DNA from: JBGVMW01 sp045125095
Lineage (GTDB): Bacteria > Bacillota > Clostridia > Lachnospirales > Lachnospiraceae
Direction: 5' to 3'
Assembly: GCA_045125095.1 (NCBI GenBank)
Contig: JBGVMW010000087.1
Span: forward strand, 1-7,587
DNA length: 7,587 nucleotides
Position numbers and translations under genes: made by a program. This document shows, one piece after another, positions 1 to 5,206 of the stretch (its first letter is position 1; each line of letters begins with the position of its first letter). The notes under the pieces are model-generated. The model saw only the letters and a program-made list of their open reading frames with translations. It was not told the DNA's origin and searched no databases.

Positions 1-249
1 GGCAGAACAGTACATCTTGCCATGAAGGATAATCCAAGATTAATTAACATACCGCCTCGTGACAGTGCGGAATGGAAAACGGAATTTAATGCAAGAACTT
101 CTGCGGAACGTTCCAATAAACGGGAGAAATTAGACTTTAAATTAGAAGACGGCAGACACCGCTCTACTAAGATGTGGTATTGCCGCCTCTATCACATCAT
201 GATGCTACAGCATCTTGATGCATGGATTTGCCATATGAATCCGCCCTGA
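1..249 (+). CDS. IS4-type DDE transposase, C-terminal fragment (5' end outside window)
   Basis: The frame is open from base 1, so the gene begins upstream; an internal ATG at 22 is not a credible start. About 82 residues are visible. Counting from that Met, F22, R25, E29 and K36 fit the IS4-family signature Y-(2)-R-(3)-E-(6)-K, with Phe in place of Tyr; E29 would be the third acidic residue of the DDE catalytic triad. The stretch after it (RHRSTKMWYCRLY, then HLDAW) is typical of the end of such transposases. The enzyme would cut and rejoin IS ends as a DNA-bound nuclease. It ends in TGA at 247-249. GC looks higher than the DNA that follows. I cannot see the rest of the element and found no certain terminal inverted repeat. 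Assignment to IS4 rather than IS1182 or another DDE group is uncertain. Confidence 0.8.
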   Translation, partial: GRTVHLAMKDNPRLINIPPRDSAEWKTEFNARTSAERSNKREKLDFKLEDGRHRSTKMWYCRLYHIMMLQHLDAWICHMNPP

Positions 250-435
250 GAAAGTTGATTCTACAAACGACATAATCCTCTTTAGATTATACACTCTTTC
301 TCGGCATAGCGACAACCGTTATGTCTATTTCCTCATGTCTTTTTTTATCTTTCTCGGATAATATTCACTTTTCAATATTCATTGTCAACTGTGTTGACCA
401 TAATCACTCGGGATTCCGAGAGATTATTAATCTCC

Positions 436-464
436 TTGCAAATGTTGGCACCTTTTGATATGAT
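436..464 (+). promoter_or_regulatory. Possible sigma-A promoter for a short RNA
   Basis: TTGCAA (436-441, 4 of 6 to consensus), 17-bp spacer, TATGAT (459-464, 5 of 6). If used, transcription would begin near 471 and end at the terminator at 511-536, giving an RNA of about 65 nt with two hairpins and no meaningful ORF. This is a weak inference from base matches only. Confidence 0.25.
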
Positions 465-473
465 TATTTTGCG

Positions 474-501
474 AAAAATAACGTCAAAGGGCAACTTTGA
501 C
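474..501 (-). terminator. Possible intrinsic terminator of the toxin-antitoxin operon
   Basis: On the minus strand a perfect 7-bp stem (GTCAAAG/CTTTGAC) with a 5-nt loop is followed by GTTATTTTT. It lies 64 bp past the antitoxin stop codon and is the first hairpin in that direction with a T-rich tail. Confidence 0.45.
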
Positions 502-510
502 AAAGGAATG

Positions 511-536
511 AGCTAGAGCTTACGCTCTGGCTTTTT
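511..536 (+). terminator. Intrinsic terminator, plus strand
   Basis: AGCTAGAGC (511-519), loop TTAC, GCTCTGGCT (524-532): nine pairs including one G-U, followed by a run of five T. It would end transcription from the transposase side or from the possible short RNA starting near 471. Confidence 0.7.
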
Positions 537-564
537 CTATGTTAAGAGTATCCTCTTACATAAC

Positions 565-1569
565 TTATACAATTTGCAACTTACTACTGATATATTTTTT
601 TATACCATCAACACTGTCTATTTCATAATTTCTAGCAACTTCTGAAAAATACTCTTTAATTGCTTCTTTTGATATTACCTCATTAGATGGTTCTCCCGGC
701 AAACAATTTTCTCTAGCATCCAGCCAAGGAGATTCACCATGCGTAATCCGCTCCAATGTCTTTCCACTATACATACCAAAGGATTCTACTACTAAATCTA
801 TAACCCTCTTTTCATTATCTGATAATTCATTAAATCTATTTTGAAGCATTGAAAAACGTGTATCATCAATCGGATTATATTTAAAACTTTTGAACACTTC
901 ATATACATCCTTAAATACCGGGCCGTGTGCCCATGCTTCACACTCTTCGCTAAATAATTCCACACCAAACAAAACCATATATATTCCCTGAATAAAATAA
1001 AGCATCTTCTGTAATGCTAACGGCGTAACTTCTTCTGCTTTTTTAAAAATGTAAGATATAGTCAACAACATTTTCTCAGATAATGCAAATAATGGTTCCA
1101 CTTCCTTTGCTGCATTCATCGCTTTCTTATAAGCCGTTTCACCTATTTTATCTATATTCTCATTCAATTTCTCTATCATAAACATAGGTGATTCCAAAGC
1201 TTTTCTAATAATATCGGAATATTCTTTTGATGGAACCTGCCCTGAAAGATATCTGGTAATTGTAATTTCTCCAAATCCTAGTGCTAAAGACAATGGAGCT
1301 TTTCCAATTTTATAAACTTCCATCAAATCATGTATATCATCAATGCTAACAATCCCCTCCTGCAATCTATACTGTCTATCCACCTCCTGTGCATTACTGT
1401 CCATGAGTCCCGGAATATTTACAGTTTCTCCACACTTTTCACAAACAGCCTCTGAGATTATAAATTCATACTCCTTATCCTTAATACACTTTCTACACGA
1501 AACATGTTGTATTCGATACATTGTTTCTTCTCTGCATTCAATACAGAATTGTGTTCTCTCCTTTGCCAT
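565..1569 (-). CDS. Antitoxin: MqsA-like zinc finger + helix-turn-helix + Panacea/SocA-like domain
   Basis: A 334-residue protein in three parts. Residues 1-50 carry three CxxC pairs (C9/C12, C25/C28, C43/C46), as in YgiT/MqsA-type zinc-binding antitoxin N-termini. Residues about 78-128 (DIHDLMEVYKIGKAPLSLAL onward, ending near RKALESP) form an XRE-like helix-turn-helix suited to operator binding. Residues about 165-315 match the Panacea (DUF4065, SocA-like) fold, with YFIQGIYMVLFG and EAWAHGPVFKDVYEVF as the clearest stretches. ATG at 1569 has AGGAGG nine bases upstream. The gene follows the MqsR-type toxin by 39 bp on one transcript, the toxin-first order seen in E. coli mqsRA. Family knowledge: Panacea domains neutralise many unrelated toxins, MqsA binds MqsR. 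Inference: this protein neutralises the upstream toxin and represses the shared promoter. Which part contacts the toxin cannot be told. It is far longer than E. coli MqsA (131 residues). Confidence 0.88.
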   Translation of the reverse strand: MAKERTQFCIECREETMYRIQHVSCRKCIKDKEYEFIISEAVCEKCGETVNIPGLMDSNAQEVDRQYRLQEGIVSIDDIHDLMEVYKIGKAPLSLALGFGEITITRYLSGQVPSKEYSDIIRKALESPMFMIEKLNENIDKIGETAYKKAMNAAKEVEPLFALSEKMLLTISYIFKKAEEVTPLALQKMLYFIQGIYMVLFGVELFSEECEAWAHGPVFKDVYEVFKSFKYNPIDDTRFSMLQNRFNELSDNEKRVIDLVVESFGMYSGKTLERITHGESPWLDARENCLPGEPSNEVISKEAIKEYFSEVARNYEIDSVDGIKKYISSKLQIV

Positions 1570-1608
1570 TTTTGTGTCCTCCTTTTTTAATCTCCATATA
1601 TGTTTAAA

Positions 1609-1986
1609 TTACTTGAATTTATAAGTTAATGAATATTCCTGTTTATGAAATGAAATAACAATCACATACTGATTAGTTAATTTGTTAAACTTAATATATA
1701 ACGAAACCTTCTCCTCTGAATCACCATATCTTGGCATTAAGTTAATATCTTTGCCAAATATGTATAGTATCTCCTCTGGATGCTGTGGATGGTCATTTTG
1801 CACTGCATCTGAAAAATCATATGCAGTCAGAGAAAGTATTACTTCTTTTGCATCCTCTTCTGTAAATACATAATCCATGTATATGTCTTGATTTTTCTGT
1901 CGTGGTGATATCTGGTATCTTCCTGCATTAACAGCAGCGAATACATCAGACAAGTACTGTTCTATATCGGATTTAGTAACGTTCAA
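1609..1986 (-). CDS. MqsR-family toxin (probable mRNA interferase)
   Basis: A 125-residue protein whose core fits the longer MqsR-family toxins of Firmicutes: an N-terminal helical region (1-22), then AKEVILSLTAYDF (46-58), DHPQHPEEILYIFGKDI (65-81), the strand YIKF (97-100) and VISFHKQEYSLTYKFK at the C-terminus. MqsR proteins are ribosome-independent ribonucleases of the RelE-like fold that cut mRNA and halt growth; the exact cleavage site here cannot be read from sequence. The start chosen is TTG at 1986, because GGAGG lies nine bases upstream; no ATG in that position fits. It is the first gene of a two-gene operon, with the zinc-finger/Panacea antitoxin 39 bp downstream. E. coli MqsR is about 98 residues, so this has an insertion around 60-95. 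Nuclease activity is inferred from family only. Confidence 0.82.
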   Translation of the reverse strand: MNVTKSDIEQYLSDVFAAVNAGRYQISPRQKNQDIYMDYVFTEEDAKEVILSLTAYDFSDAVQNDHPQHPEEILYIFGKDINLMPRYGDSEEKVSLYIKFNKLTNQYVIVISFHKQEYSLTYKFK

Positions 1987-2037
1987 TAGATTTAACCTCC
2001 TGTAAAAAATATTATATGATAAACTTTTTCTTTTATT

Positions 2038-2086
2038 CTATCATCATTATATGGCAATGATAGGTTTTTGTCAATAGTCTATCATT
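2038..2086. promoter_or_regulatory. Probable operator: three alternating ATGATAG half-sites
   Basis: CTATCAT at 2038-2044, AATGATAG at 2056-2063 and CTATCATT at 2079-2086. The first pair is a perfect 7-bp inverted repeat that flanks the -10 box; the second pair is a perfect 8-bp inverted repeat that flanks the -35 box. A weaker copy (ATGATAA) sits at 2016-2022. The most likely binder is the helix-turn-helix of the operon's own antitoxin. The half-site differs from the AACCT/AGGTT operator of E. coli MqsA. Confidence 0.65.
2046..2074 (-). promoter_or_regulatory. Sigma-A promoter of the toxin-antitoxin operon
   Basis: Read on the minus strand: TTGACA (2074-2069), 17-bp spacer, TATAAT (2051-2046), a perfect consensus in both boxes. 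Start of transcription would be near 2039, leaving a leader of about 50 nt before the TTG start codon at 1986. Such a strong promoter implies tight repression. Confidence 0.88.
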
Positions 2087-2272
2087 CCTCATTTAAAAAT
2101 TCTTACACCAGCTACAATAACCTAAATAATATTGTAGTTATCTAATTACAAAAACCTCACCAAGTAGCATACACCACCTTATGAGGTCTATAAAAATCAT
2201 ATCATATTGAGCCTCTATCCTAAAAACGTGTAGTAAGTGTGTAGTAGAAGCTTTTTCAATTCTGGAAACCGC
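2087..2272. other. Intergenic stretch without a gene
   Basis: I see no coding region. It holds an 8-bp inverted repeat CTACAATA/TATTGTAG (2112-2119/2130-2137, 10-nt spacer) and a minus-strand terminator-like hairpin at 2150-2187. Together with the short ORF and its leader, the gap between the toxin promoter and the decayed AbiEii gene is about 430 bp. Confidence 0.5.
2150..2187 (-). terminator. Possible intrinsic terminator for the short ORF or AbiEii relic
   Basis: On the minus strand ACCTCA (2187-2182) pairs with TGAGGT (2159-2154); AAG...CTT inside extends the stem imperfectly, and TTTTT follows directly. It is placed to end transcripts coming from 2273-3292 before the toxin promoter. Confidence 0.45.
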
Positions 2273-2338
2273 TTATTTACTGGGCTTGTAGCACTTCTTT
2301 ACAATACTGCCGTGGCAGATGAAAAGTACCTTTATCAT
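2273..2338 (-). CDS. 21-residue ORF resembling the N-terminus of low-molecular-weight tyrosine phosphatase
   Basis: ATG at 2338 follows AAGGAG by 12 bases. The product begins MIKVLFICHGSIVK and stops after 21 residues. Its first ten residues match the beginning of low-molecular-weight protein tyrosine phosphatases (typically VLFVCHGNICRSPMAE), which form strand 1 and the CX5R phosphate-binding loop. Here the loop keeps Cys8 but has Lys in place of the essential Arg, and the rest of the roughly 150-residue enzyme is absent, so phosphatase activity is excluded. A promoter with extended -10 lies about 100 bp upstream and the leader can fold. I believe similar short phosphatase-like ORFs are scattered in gut Clostridia, but cannot verify it here. 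It may be a relic, a leader peptide, or part of a small repeated element. Confidence 0.45.
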   Translation of the reverse strand: MIKVLFICHGSIVKKCYKPSK

Positions 2339-2368
2339 AGTAATTGTTTGCTCCTTTTTGCCCGGAAA

Positions 2369-2430
2369 TGCCCAGTTTTAGCCTGTTTTCAAGGCATTTG
2401 TATTTTTCTTCAAAAATCAGTTACTGGGCA
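2369..2430 (-). repeat. Foldable leader: TGCCCAGT/ACTGGGCA inverted repeat
   Basis: A perfect 8-bp inverted repeat (2369-2376 and 2423-2430) encloses a second one, GCCT/AGGC (2381-2384/2392-2395). It starts right after the promoter and ends about 30 bases before the ATG at 2338, so it would form a long stem in the 5' leader of the 21-residue ORF. A third GCCCAGT copy lies inside that ORF, read on the minus strand (GCCCAGTAAATAA). Confidence 0.5.
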
Positions 2431-2431
2431 A

Positions 2432-2440
2432 ATTATAGCA
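2432..2440 (-). promoter_or_regulatory. Extended -10 promoter for the 21-residue ORF
   Basis: On the minus strand TGCTATAAT (2440-2432) gives the TGN extension and a perfect -10 box. No good -35 box lies 16-18 bp upstream, which is tolerated in extended -10 promoters. Confidence 0.5.
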
Positions 2441-2466
2441 TACTTTTGCAAGTTGTTGCGACCTAA

Positions 2467-2507
2467 TAGTAGTAAAATTCGTAGTAAAACGAAAATTCCT
2501 ACTACTA
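2467..2507. repeat. Inverted repeat TAGTAGTA/TACTACTA
   Basis: Perfect 8-bp arms at 2467-2474 and 2500-2507 around 25 bp that themselves contain GTAGTAAAA and a short TTCG/CGAA pairing. It lies just past the end of the AbiEii relic and just upstream of the extended -10 promoter, so it may be an element end or a binding site. The arms lack a T-run. Confidence 0.4.
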
Positions 2508-2513
2508 AGGATT

Positions 2514-3292
2514 TTAAAGTACAATCTTCTTCAATGCTTCCAATACATTCTCATATGAAATGTCACTGGCATATGCGAACTTCTTCTGATACTTTCGCCA
2601 CATATCCTTAAGATCATCACTCTCTGAAATCTGTTGCAAAATACCCTTTACATCAGAAATCTGTTCTGTGCTTCCGCGATGCTCTGTTGTGGCTTTCAAA
2701 GCTTCTTTAAAAGTTTTCTTATCATATTCCTGCGTTGTTCCGAGTATGTAAACATCATAATAATCTCTTGCTCTTGTGGTAAACACACCCCTGTGCAGAA
2801 TTGTCTCGACCTTCTCAGCTATAACCGTCTCAATATTATATCCCCATAAACTAATTCGAATATCTTCATCAAAAATACCACTAAATCCATCGTAGAACGG
2901 GTGTCCAATCCAACAATAGCTGCTATCAGCATTCCACCCTTCACAACAAATTTCTCACTGTATTCTGACACTGATAACCTTGCAAGGAGACATTCAAACA
3001 TATAATTTTGAAGTACTACCTGAGCTGCTATGTTATTGTTCTTCGCATAATTTTTAATTCTACCCTTTAAACTCATAGCAACGGCAGGATTTCTTGTTCC
3101 ATTCTCCAACTTGCTAATATCTGCCTGGTTAATCCCTGTACGTTCTGCAAGTTCTTTCTGTGTCATATTCTGTGAAGTCCTTGCTTCTACAATTGCTCTA
3201 ATCACATCAAGTTCAGGTTGGATGTCTTCATACTCTTTTACAAAATCTGCATCTTTCATTTGTTCTTCTTTAAATTGTTTTAATGATTTCAT
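2514..3292 (-). pseudogene. Decayed toxin gene: XRE helix-turn-helix fused to AbiEii-type nucleotidyltransferase, internal deletion and frameshift
   Basis: The first frame (ATG at 3292, AAAGGA upstream) gives a HigA-type N-terminus with helix-turn-helix TQKELAERTGINQADISKLE (44-63). At residue 73 it passes into an AbiEii start, MSLKGRIKNYAKNNNIAAQV, then VKGGMLIAAIVGLDTRSTMD (118-136). There the match breaks: the frame runs 21 unrelated residues to a stop at 2819. The AbiEii C-terminus resumes in another frame from about 2885 (FSGIFDEDIRISLWGYNIE, then AEKVETILHRG and RARDYYDVYIL) and ends at 2514. The missing part, by family length roughly 70-80 residues, begins exactly after the first Asp of the DxD metal-binding motif, so catalysis is lost. 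AbiEii proteins are nucleotidyltransferase toxins of type IV-style abortive infection pairs; no AbiEi antitoxin is present. Helix-turn-helix DNA binding could survive. Confidence 0.82.
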
Positions 3293-3418
3293 GACTTTCC
3301 CATCCTTTCCCTGAAATTTCTATGATATTATTTTCTGAAACAGAAACTGTTATGACCGCTTTTTTATATTAAATCGATAGACTACATCTGTATCCCGGAT
3401 AAGACGGTGAAAATACTC
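3293..3418 (-). promoter_or_regulatory. Upstream region of the HTH/AbiEii relic with inverted repeat
   Basis: TTTCTG-AAA-CAGAAA (3332-3346) is a perfect 6-bp inverted repeat about 40 bp upstream of the ATG, a plausible operator for the XRE helix-turn-helix. TAATAT boxes are present but no matching -35 is convincing. I see no terminator after mntP here, so mntP transcripts may run on into the relic. Confidence 0.3.
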
Positions 3419-4006
3419 TTACAAGACACCCTTAAGAAAAATCTCAATTCCAATCACAATCAAAATAGCCCCTCCCACAATCTCTGCCTTGTTAGAAACT
3501 TTTGTTCCAAATTTTTTGCCAATTGCAACTCCGCCCATACAGATAATAAATGTCACAACTGCAATCAGCAATGAACAGACTAATGCCATAATCCAATTGT
3601 ACTCTACAATAGTAAATCCTACTGACAATGCATCAATAGAAGTGGCAATACCCTGTACTAACAGTGTCATAACCCCCATTTTACTCACGTTTTCTTCCTC
3701 ATCGTTCTTGTGCTTTATGCTTCCAATTATCATACTACCACCAATATAGCAAAGCAAAATCAGCGCAATCCATGGAATAAATCTTTCAAATACTTGGAAA
3801 TATTGTACGATGGTATGTACACATATCCAGCCTATCATTGGCATGGCTGCCTGAAAAAAAGCAAACACGCCTGCTATTCCACACATATTTCTGCTTTTCA
3901 TCTTTGGGTCATTCAATCCATTTGCCAATGATACGGAAAAAGCATCCATAGCAAGCCCAACTCCTAATAATATACTGTTAAAGAAAAATAAAAAACTCCA
4001 ATTCAT
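3419..4006 (-). CDS. mntP: MntP manganese efflux pump
   Basis: A 195-residue, six-helix membrane protein of the MntP (DUF204, formerly YebN) family, which exports Mn2+ across the cytoplasmic membrane. Two internal repeats each hold the signature: GLAMDAFSVSLANG (17-30) and IATSIDALSVGF (120-131), with conserved D21 and D125, both in the intramembrane acid pairs needed for transport. The charged loop KHKNDEEEN (98-106) separates the halves. The C-terminus SNKAEIVGGAILIVIGIEIF aligns well with E. coli MntP (NKKAEILGG type). Length is normal (E. coli 188). ATG at 4006 follows GAGGAAGG. A yybP-ykoY riboswitch and terminator stand upstream, which independently supports the manganese role: Mn2+ binding should permit transcription. 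Confidence 0.95.
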   Translation of the reverse strand: MNWSFLFFFNSILLGVGLAMDAFSVSLANGLNDPKMKSRNMCGIAGVFAFFQAAMPMIGWICVHTIVQYFQVFERFIPWIALILLCYIGGSMIIGSIKHKNDEEENVSKMGVMTLLVQGIATSIDALSVGFTIVEYNWIMALVCSLLIAVVTFIICMGGVAIGKKFGTKVSNKAEIVGGAILIVIGIEIFLKGVL

Positions 4007-4074
4007 ATTCTTTGTGTCCTTCCTCTAAATCTTTTTACTCATTTTGGATTGTAAGGTATTATTTTTAGATGTTA

Positions 4075-4131
4075 TTATGGCGGTATTGTCTTTTTCTTAC
4101 TATCATCTATATGATTCAAACCATTTTTCAT
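4075..4131 (-). CDS. Putative 18-residue small ORF in the mntP leader
   Basis: ATG at 4131 is preceded by AAGGAGG with six bases to the start, a stronger ribosome binding site than that of mntP itself. The peptide is MKNGLNHIDDSKKKTIPP, hydrophilic and Lys/Asp-rich, with no membrane segment or cysteine. It lies between the two leader hairpins and mntP, so it would be made only when the riboswitch allows read-through. I do not recognise it; it does not resemble MntS. It could be a true small protein, a translated leader that protects the mRNA, or chance. The stop (4077-4075) is 68 bp from the mntP start. Confidence 0.5.
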   Translation of the reverse strand: MKNGLNHIDDSKKKTIPP

Positions 4132-4154
4132 AGAATCCCTCCTTGGTACGAATT

Positions 4155-4192
4155 ACAAAACCCAAGCACAGTCGAACACTATACTTGGGTTT
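4155..4192 (-). terminator. Second hairpin in the mntP leader, terminator-like
   Basis: On the minus strand AAACCCAAG (4192-4184) pairs with CTTGGGTTT (4166-4158), nine perfect pairs with a long apical part, followed by TTTTG. The T-run is short, so it may be a weak back-up terminator or an mRNA-protecting stem for the downstream ORFs. Confidence 0.55.
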
Positions 4193-4193
4193 C

Positions 4194-4242
4194 AAAAAAA
4201 TAGAGACTCCATGTATAGCTTTTACATCTATACATGAGTCTC
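4194..4242 (-). terminator. Riboswitch-controlled intrinsic terminator
   Basis: GAGACTCATGTATAG (from 4242) pairs with CTATACATGGAGTCTC (4218-4203), one bulged base, nine-nt loop, then TA and seven T (4200-4194). Its 5' arm begins with the GAGACTCATG that also closes the riboswitch P1 helix, so aptamer folding and termination exclude each other. Confidence 0.9.
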
Positions 4243-4324
4243 GTAATTTAAAACAAGCCAGACCTTCCCGGTCAGTATGTTGACTTGTTACGCACTACGT
4301 TTGCACGCTTACTACTCCCTCATG
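4233..4324 (-). promoter_or_regulatory. yybP-ykoY manganese riboswitch aptamer
   Basis: On the minus strand the RNA begins CATGAGGGAGTAG and ends ACGAGACTCATG: CATGAG (4324-4319) and CTCATG (4238-4233) form P1, and GGAGTAG and the ACATAC-containing loop (GTCAACATACTGACC) are the conserved Mn2+-binding loops of this class. A GCGT-GCAA-ACGT hairpin gives P2; AACAAG/CTTGTT gives P3; GACC-GGGAA-GGTC gives P4. The class senses Mn2+ and often controls MntP or P-type ATPases. Here ligand-bound P1 would sequester the terminator's 5' arm, so Mn2+ turns mntP on. Confidence 0.94.
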
Positions 4325-4339
4325 GGGCTTTATCTCAAC

Positions 4340-4368
4340 ATATTACCATTTTTTTCAAATACTGTCAA
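4340..4368 (-). promoter_or_regulatory. Sigma-A promoter of the riboswitch-mntP transcript
   Basis: Minus strand: TTGACA (4368-4363), 17-bp spacer, TAATAT (4345-4340) with a TGG extension. The start would be near 4333, nine bases before P1. The -35 box overlaps the stop codon of the MBL gene (4367-4365), so the upstream operon reads through this promoter. Confidence 0.85.
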
Positions 4369-5183
4369 TCAATTTTATCACCACTGTGTACATACTCCAA
4401 CTGTTCTGCCAGACATTCTTTTAATATCTGGTATGGAACCGCTCCAGTACAATGTCCAGTATAAAATTTTGTATCTGTTTTCTTTAATTCCAATGCAATT
4501 TTTCTTACAACCTCTAAATCTTCCTCCGCATATCCGGATTTCTGTTCCATATGAAAACCACTTATCACAACATCAGGATAAGAACCGTAAATTTCCCTAT
4601 ATTTCTCCAATATATTTAAAATGCCATTATGAGCACAGCCTGATAGCAGTACTTTCCTATTGTCTTCCTCAATCACCAGGCACTGTTCATGCAGAAATTC
4701 GTCCTGATAAAATGTATCTCCTCTTTTTAACTTTAACGCTAAATTTCCAGAGGGCCATAATTTTCTTCCACGAATGCCACTAAATAAAAACAATTCCTCA
4801 TCAATTCTTTTATCACCATCCACATATTCTACTTGTGACAGCTCCATAATCTTCTTGTTGATGCCTATGTATTTTTCTACATCTTCACTTTTTCGATAAT
4901 ACTCTTCACATGCCAAACGTTGCATCCATATCTTTGCTGTTGAATTCTGCTCCACAAATCCCAACACACCACCTGCATGGTCATAATGTCCGTGACTCAA
5001 AATTACGGTATCTACCTGCTTCAAATCCACTCCAAGCTTCTCTGCATTTACCATAAAAGCATTCGTTGCACCCGTGTCAACAAGTAATTTATGATTTTTT
5101 GTCTCCACATAAAAGCTAAGTCCATGTTCAAACAGACAACCATTACTACCTTCTGTATTTTCAATTAAATTCATAATTTTCAT
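4365..5183 (-). CDS. MBL-fold metallo-hydrolase (COG1237-like)
   Basis: A 272-residue soluble metallo-beta-lactamase-fold protein. The metal motif is SHGHYDHAGG, giving H64, H66, D68 and H69; further likely ligands are H185 in SGCAHNGI and H244 in TGHCTG, with GFH (H211) also typical. These patterns fit the COG1237 group, related to the enzyme named for making a methanopterin precursor (dihydropterin ribofuranosylaminobenzene phosphate synthase-like), but that reaction should not be assumed in a Firmicute; the substrate is unknown. ATG at 5183 has GGAG ten bases upstream, 23 bp after the NifX-like gene, so the two form an operon. Such MBL proteins are often found beside NifX/NifB-like small proteins in anaerobes, suggesting a shared role in metal-cluster handling. 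That link is inference from context. Confidence 0.87.
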   Translation of the reverse strand: MKIMNLIENTEGSNGCLFEHGLSFYVETKNHKLLVDTGATNAFMVNAEKLGVDLKQVDTVILSHGHYDHAGGVLGFVEQNSTAKIWMQRLACEEYYRKSEDVEKYIGINKKIMELSQVEYVDGDKRIDEELFLFSGIRGRKLWPSGNLALKLKRGDTFYQDEFLHEQCLVIEEDNRKVLLSGCAHNGILNILEKYREIYGSYPDVVISGFHMEQKSGYAEEDLEVVRKIALELKKTDTKFYTGHCTGAVPYQILKECLAEQLEYVHSGDKID

Positions 5184-5206
5184 ATTTTCGTATCTCCAAA
5201 TACAAC

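Larger units (their letters stand above)
250..564. other. Non-coding, hairpin-rich stretch between transposase and antitoxin gene
   Basis: No credible gene is present. Short inverted repeats are dense: 272-277/285-290 (ATAATC), 303-311/317-325 (9-bp stem with two G-U pairs on the plus strand), 384-389/393-398 (GTCAAC), 407-411/416-420 (CTCGG), 420-425/429-434 (GAGATT), 483-489/495-501 (GTCAAAG), 511-519/524-532 and 543-548/553-558 (TAAGAG). A 10-bp direct repeat TCTTTCTCGG occurs at 295-304 and 348-357. Part of this is probably the IS right end, but no boundary is visible. Confidence 0.5.

Noticed and set aside
250..564. CRISPR array or riboswitch in the hairpin-rich region
   Set aside because: Inverted repeats differ in sequence and spacing, no regular repeat-spacer unit exists, and I recognise no known aptamer core.
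1343..1624. Plus-strand ORFs at 1343-1624 and 1682-1873
   Set aside because: Shadows of the antitoxin and toxin genes on the other strand.
2237..2611. 124-codon plus-strand ORF
   Set aside because: Antisense to the phosphatase-like mini-ORF, its promoter and the AbiEii C-terminus; composition is not protein-like and there is no ribosome binding site.
3360..3418. Terminator after mntP
   Set aside because: TATCCGGGATA is nearly palindromic but has no loop or T-run, so a terminator is not supported.
4277..4783. 168-codon plus-strand ORF
   Set aside because: Antisense to the riboswitch and the MBL-fold gene, both of which are certain on the minus strand.
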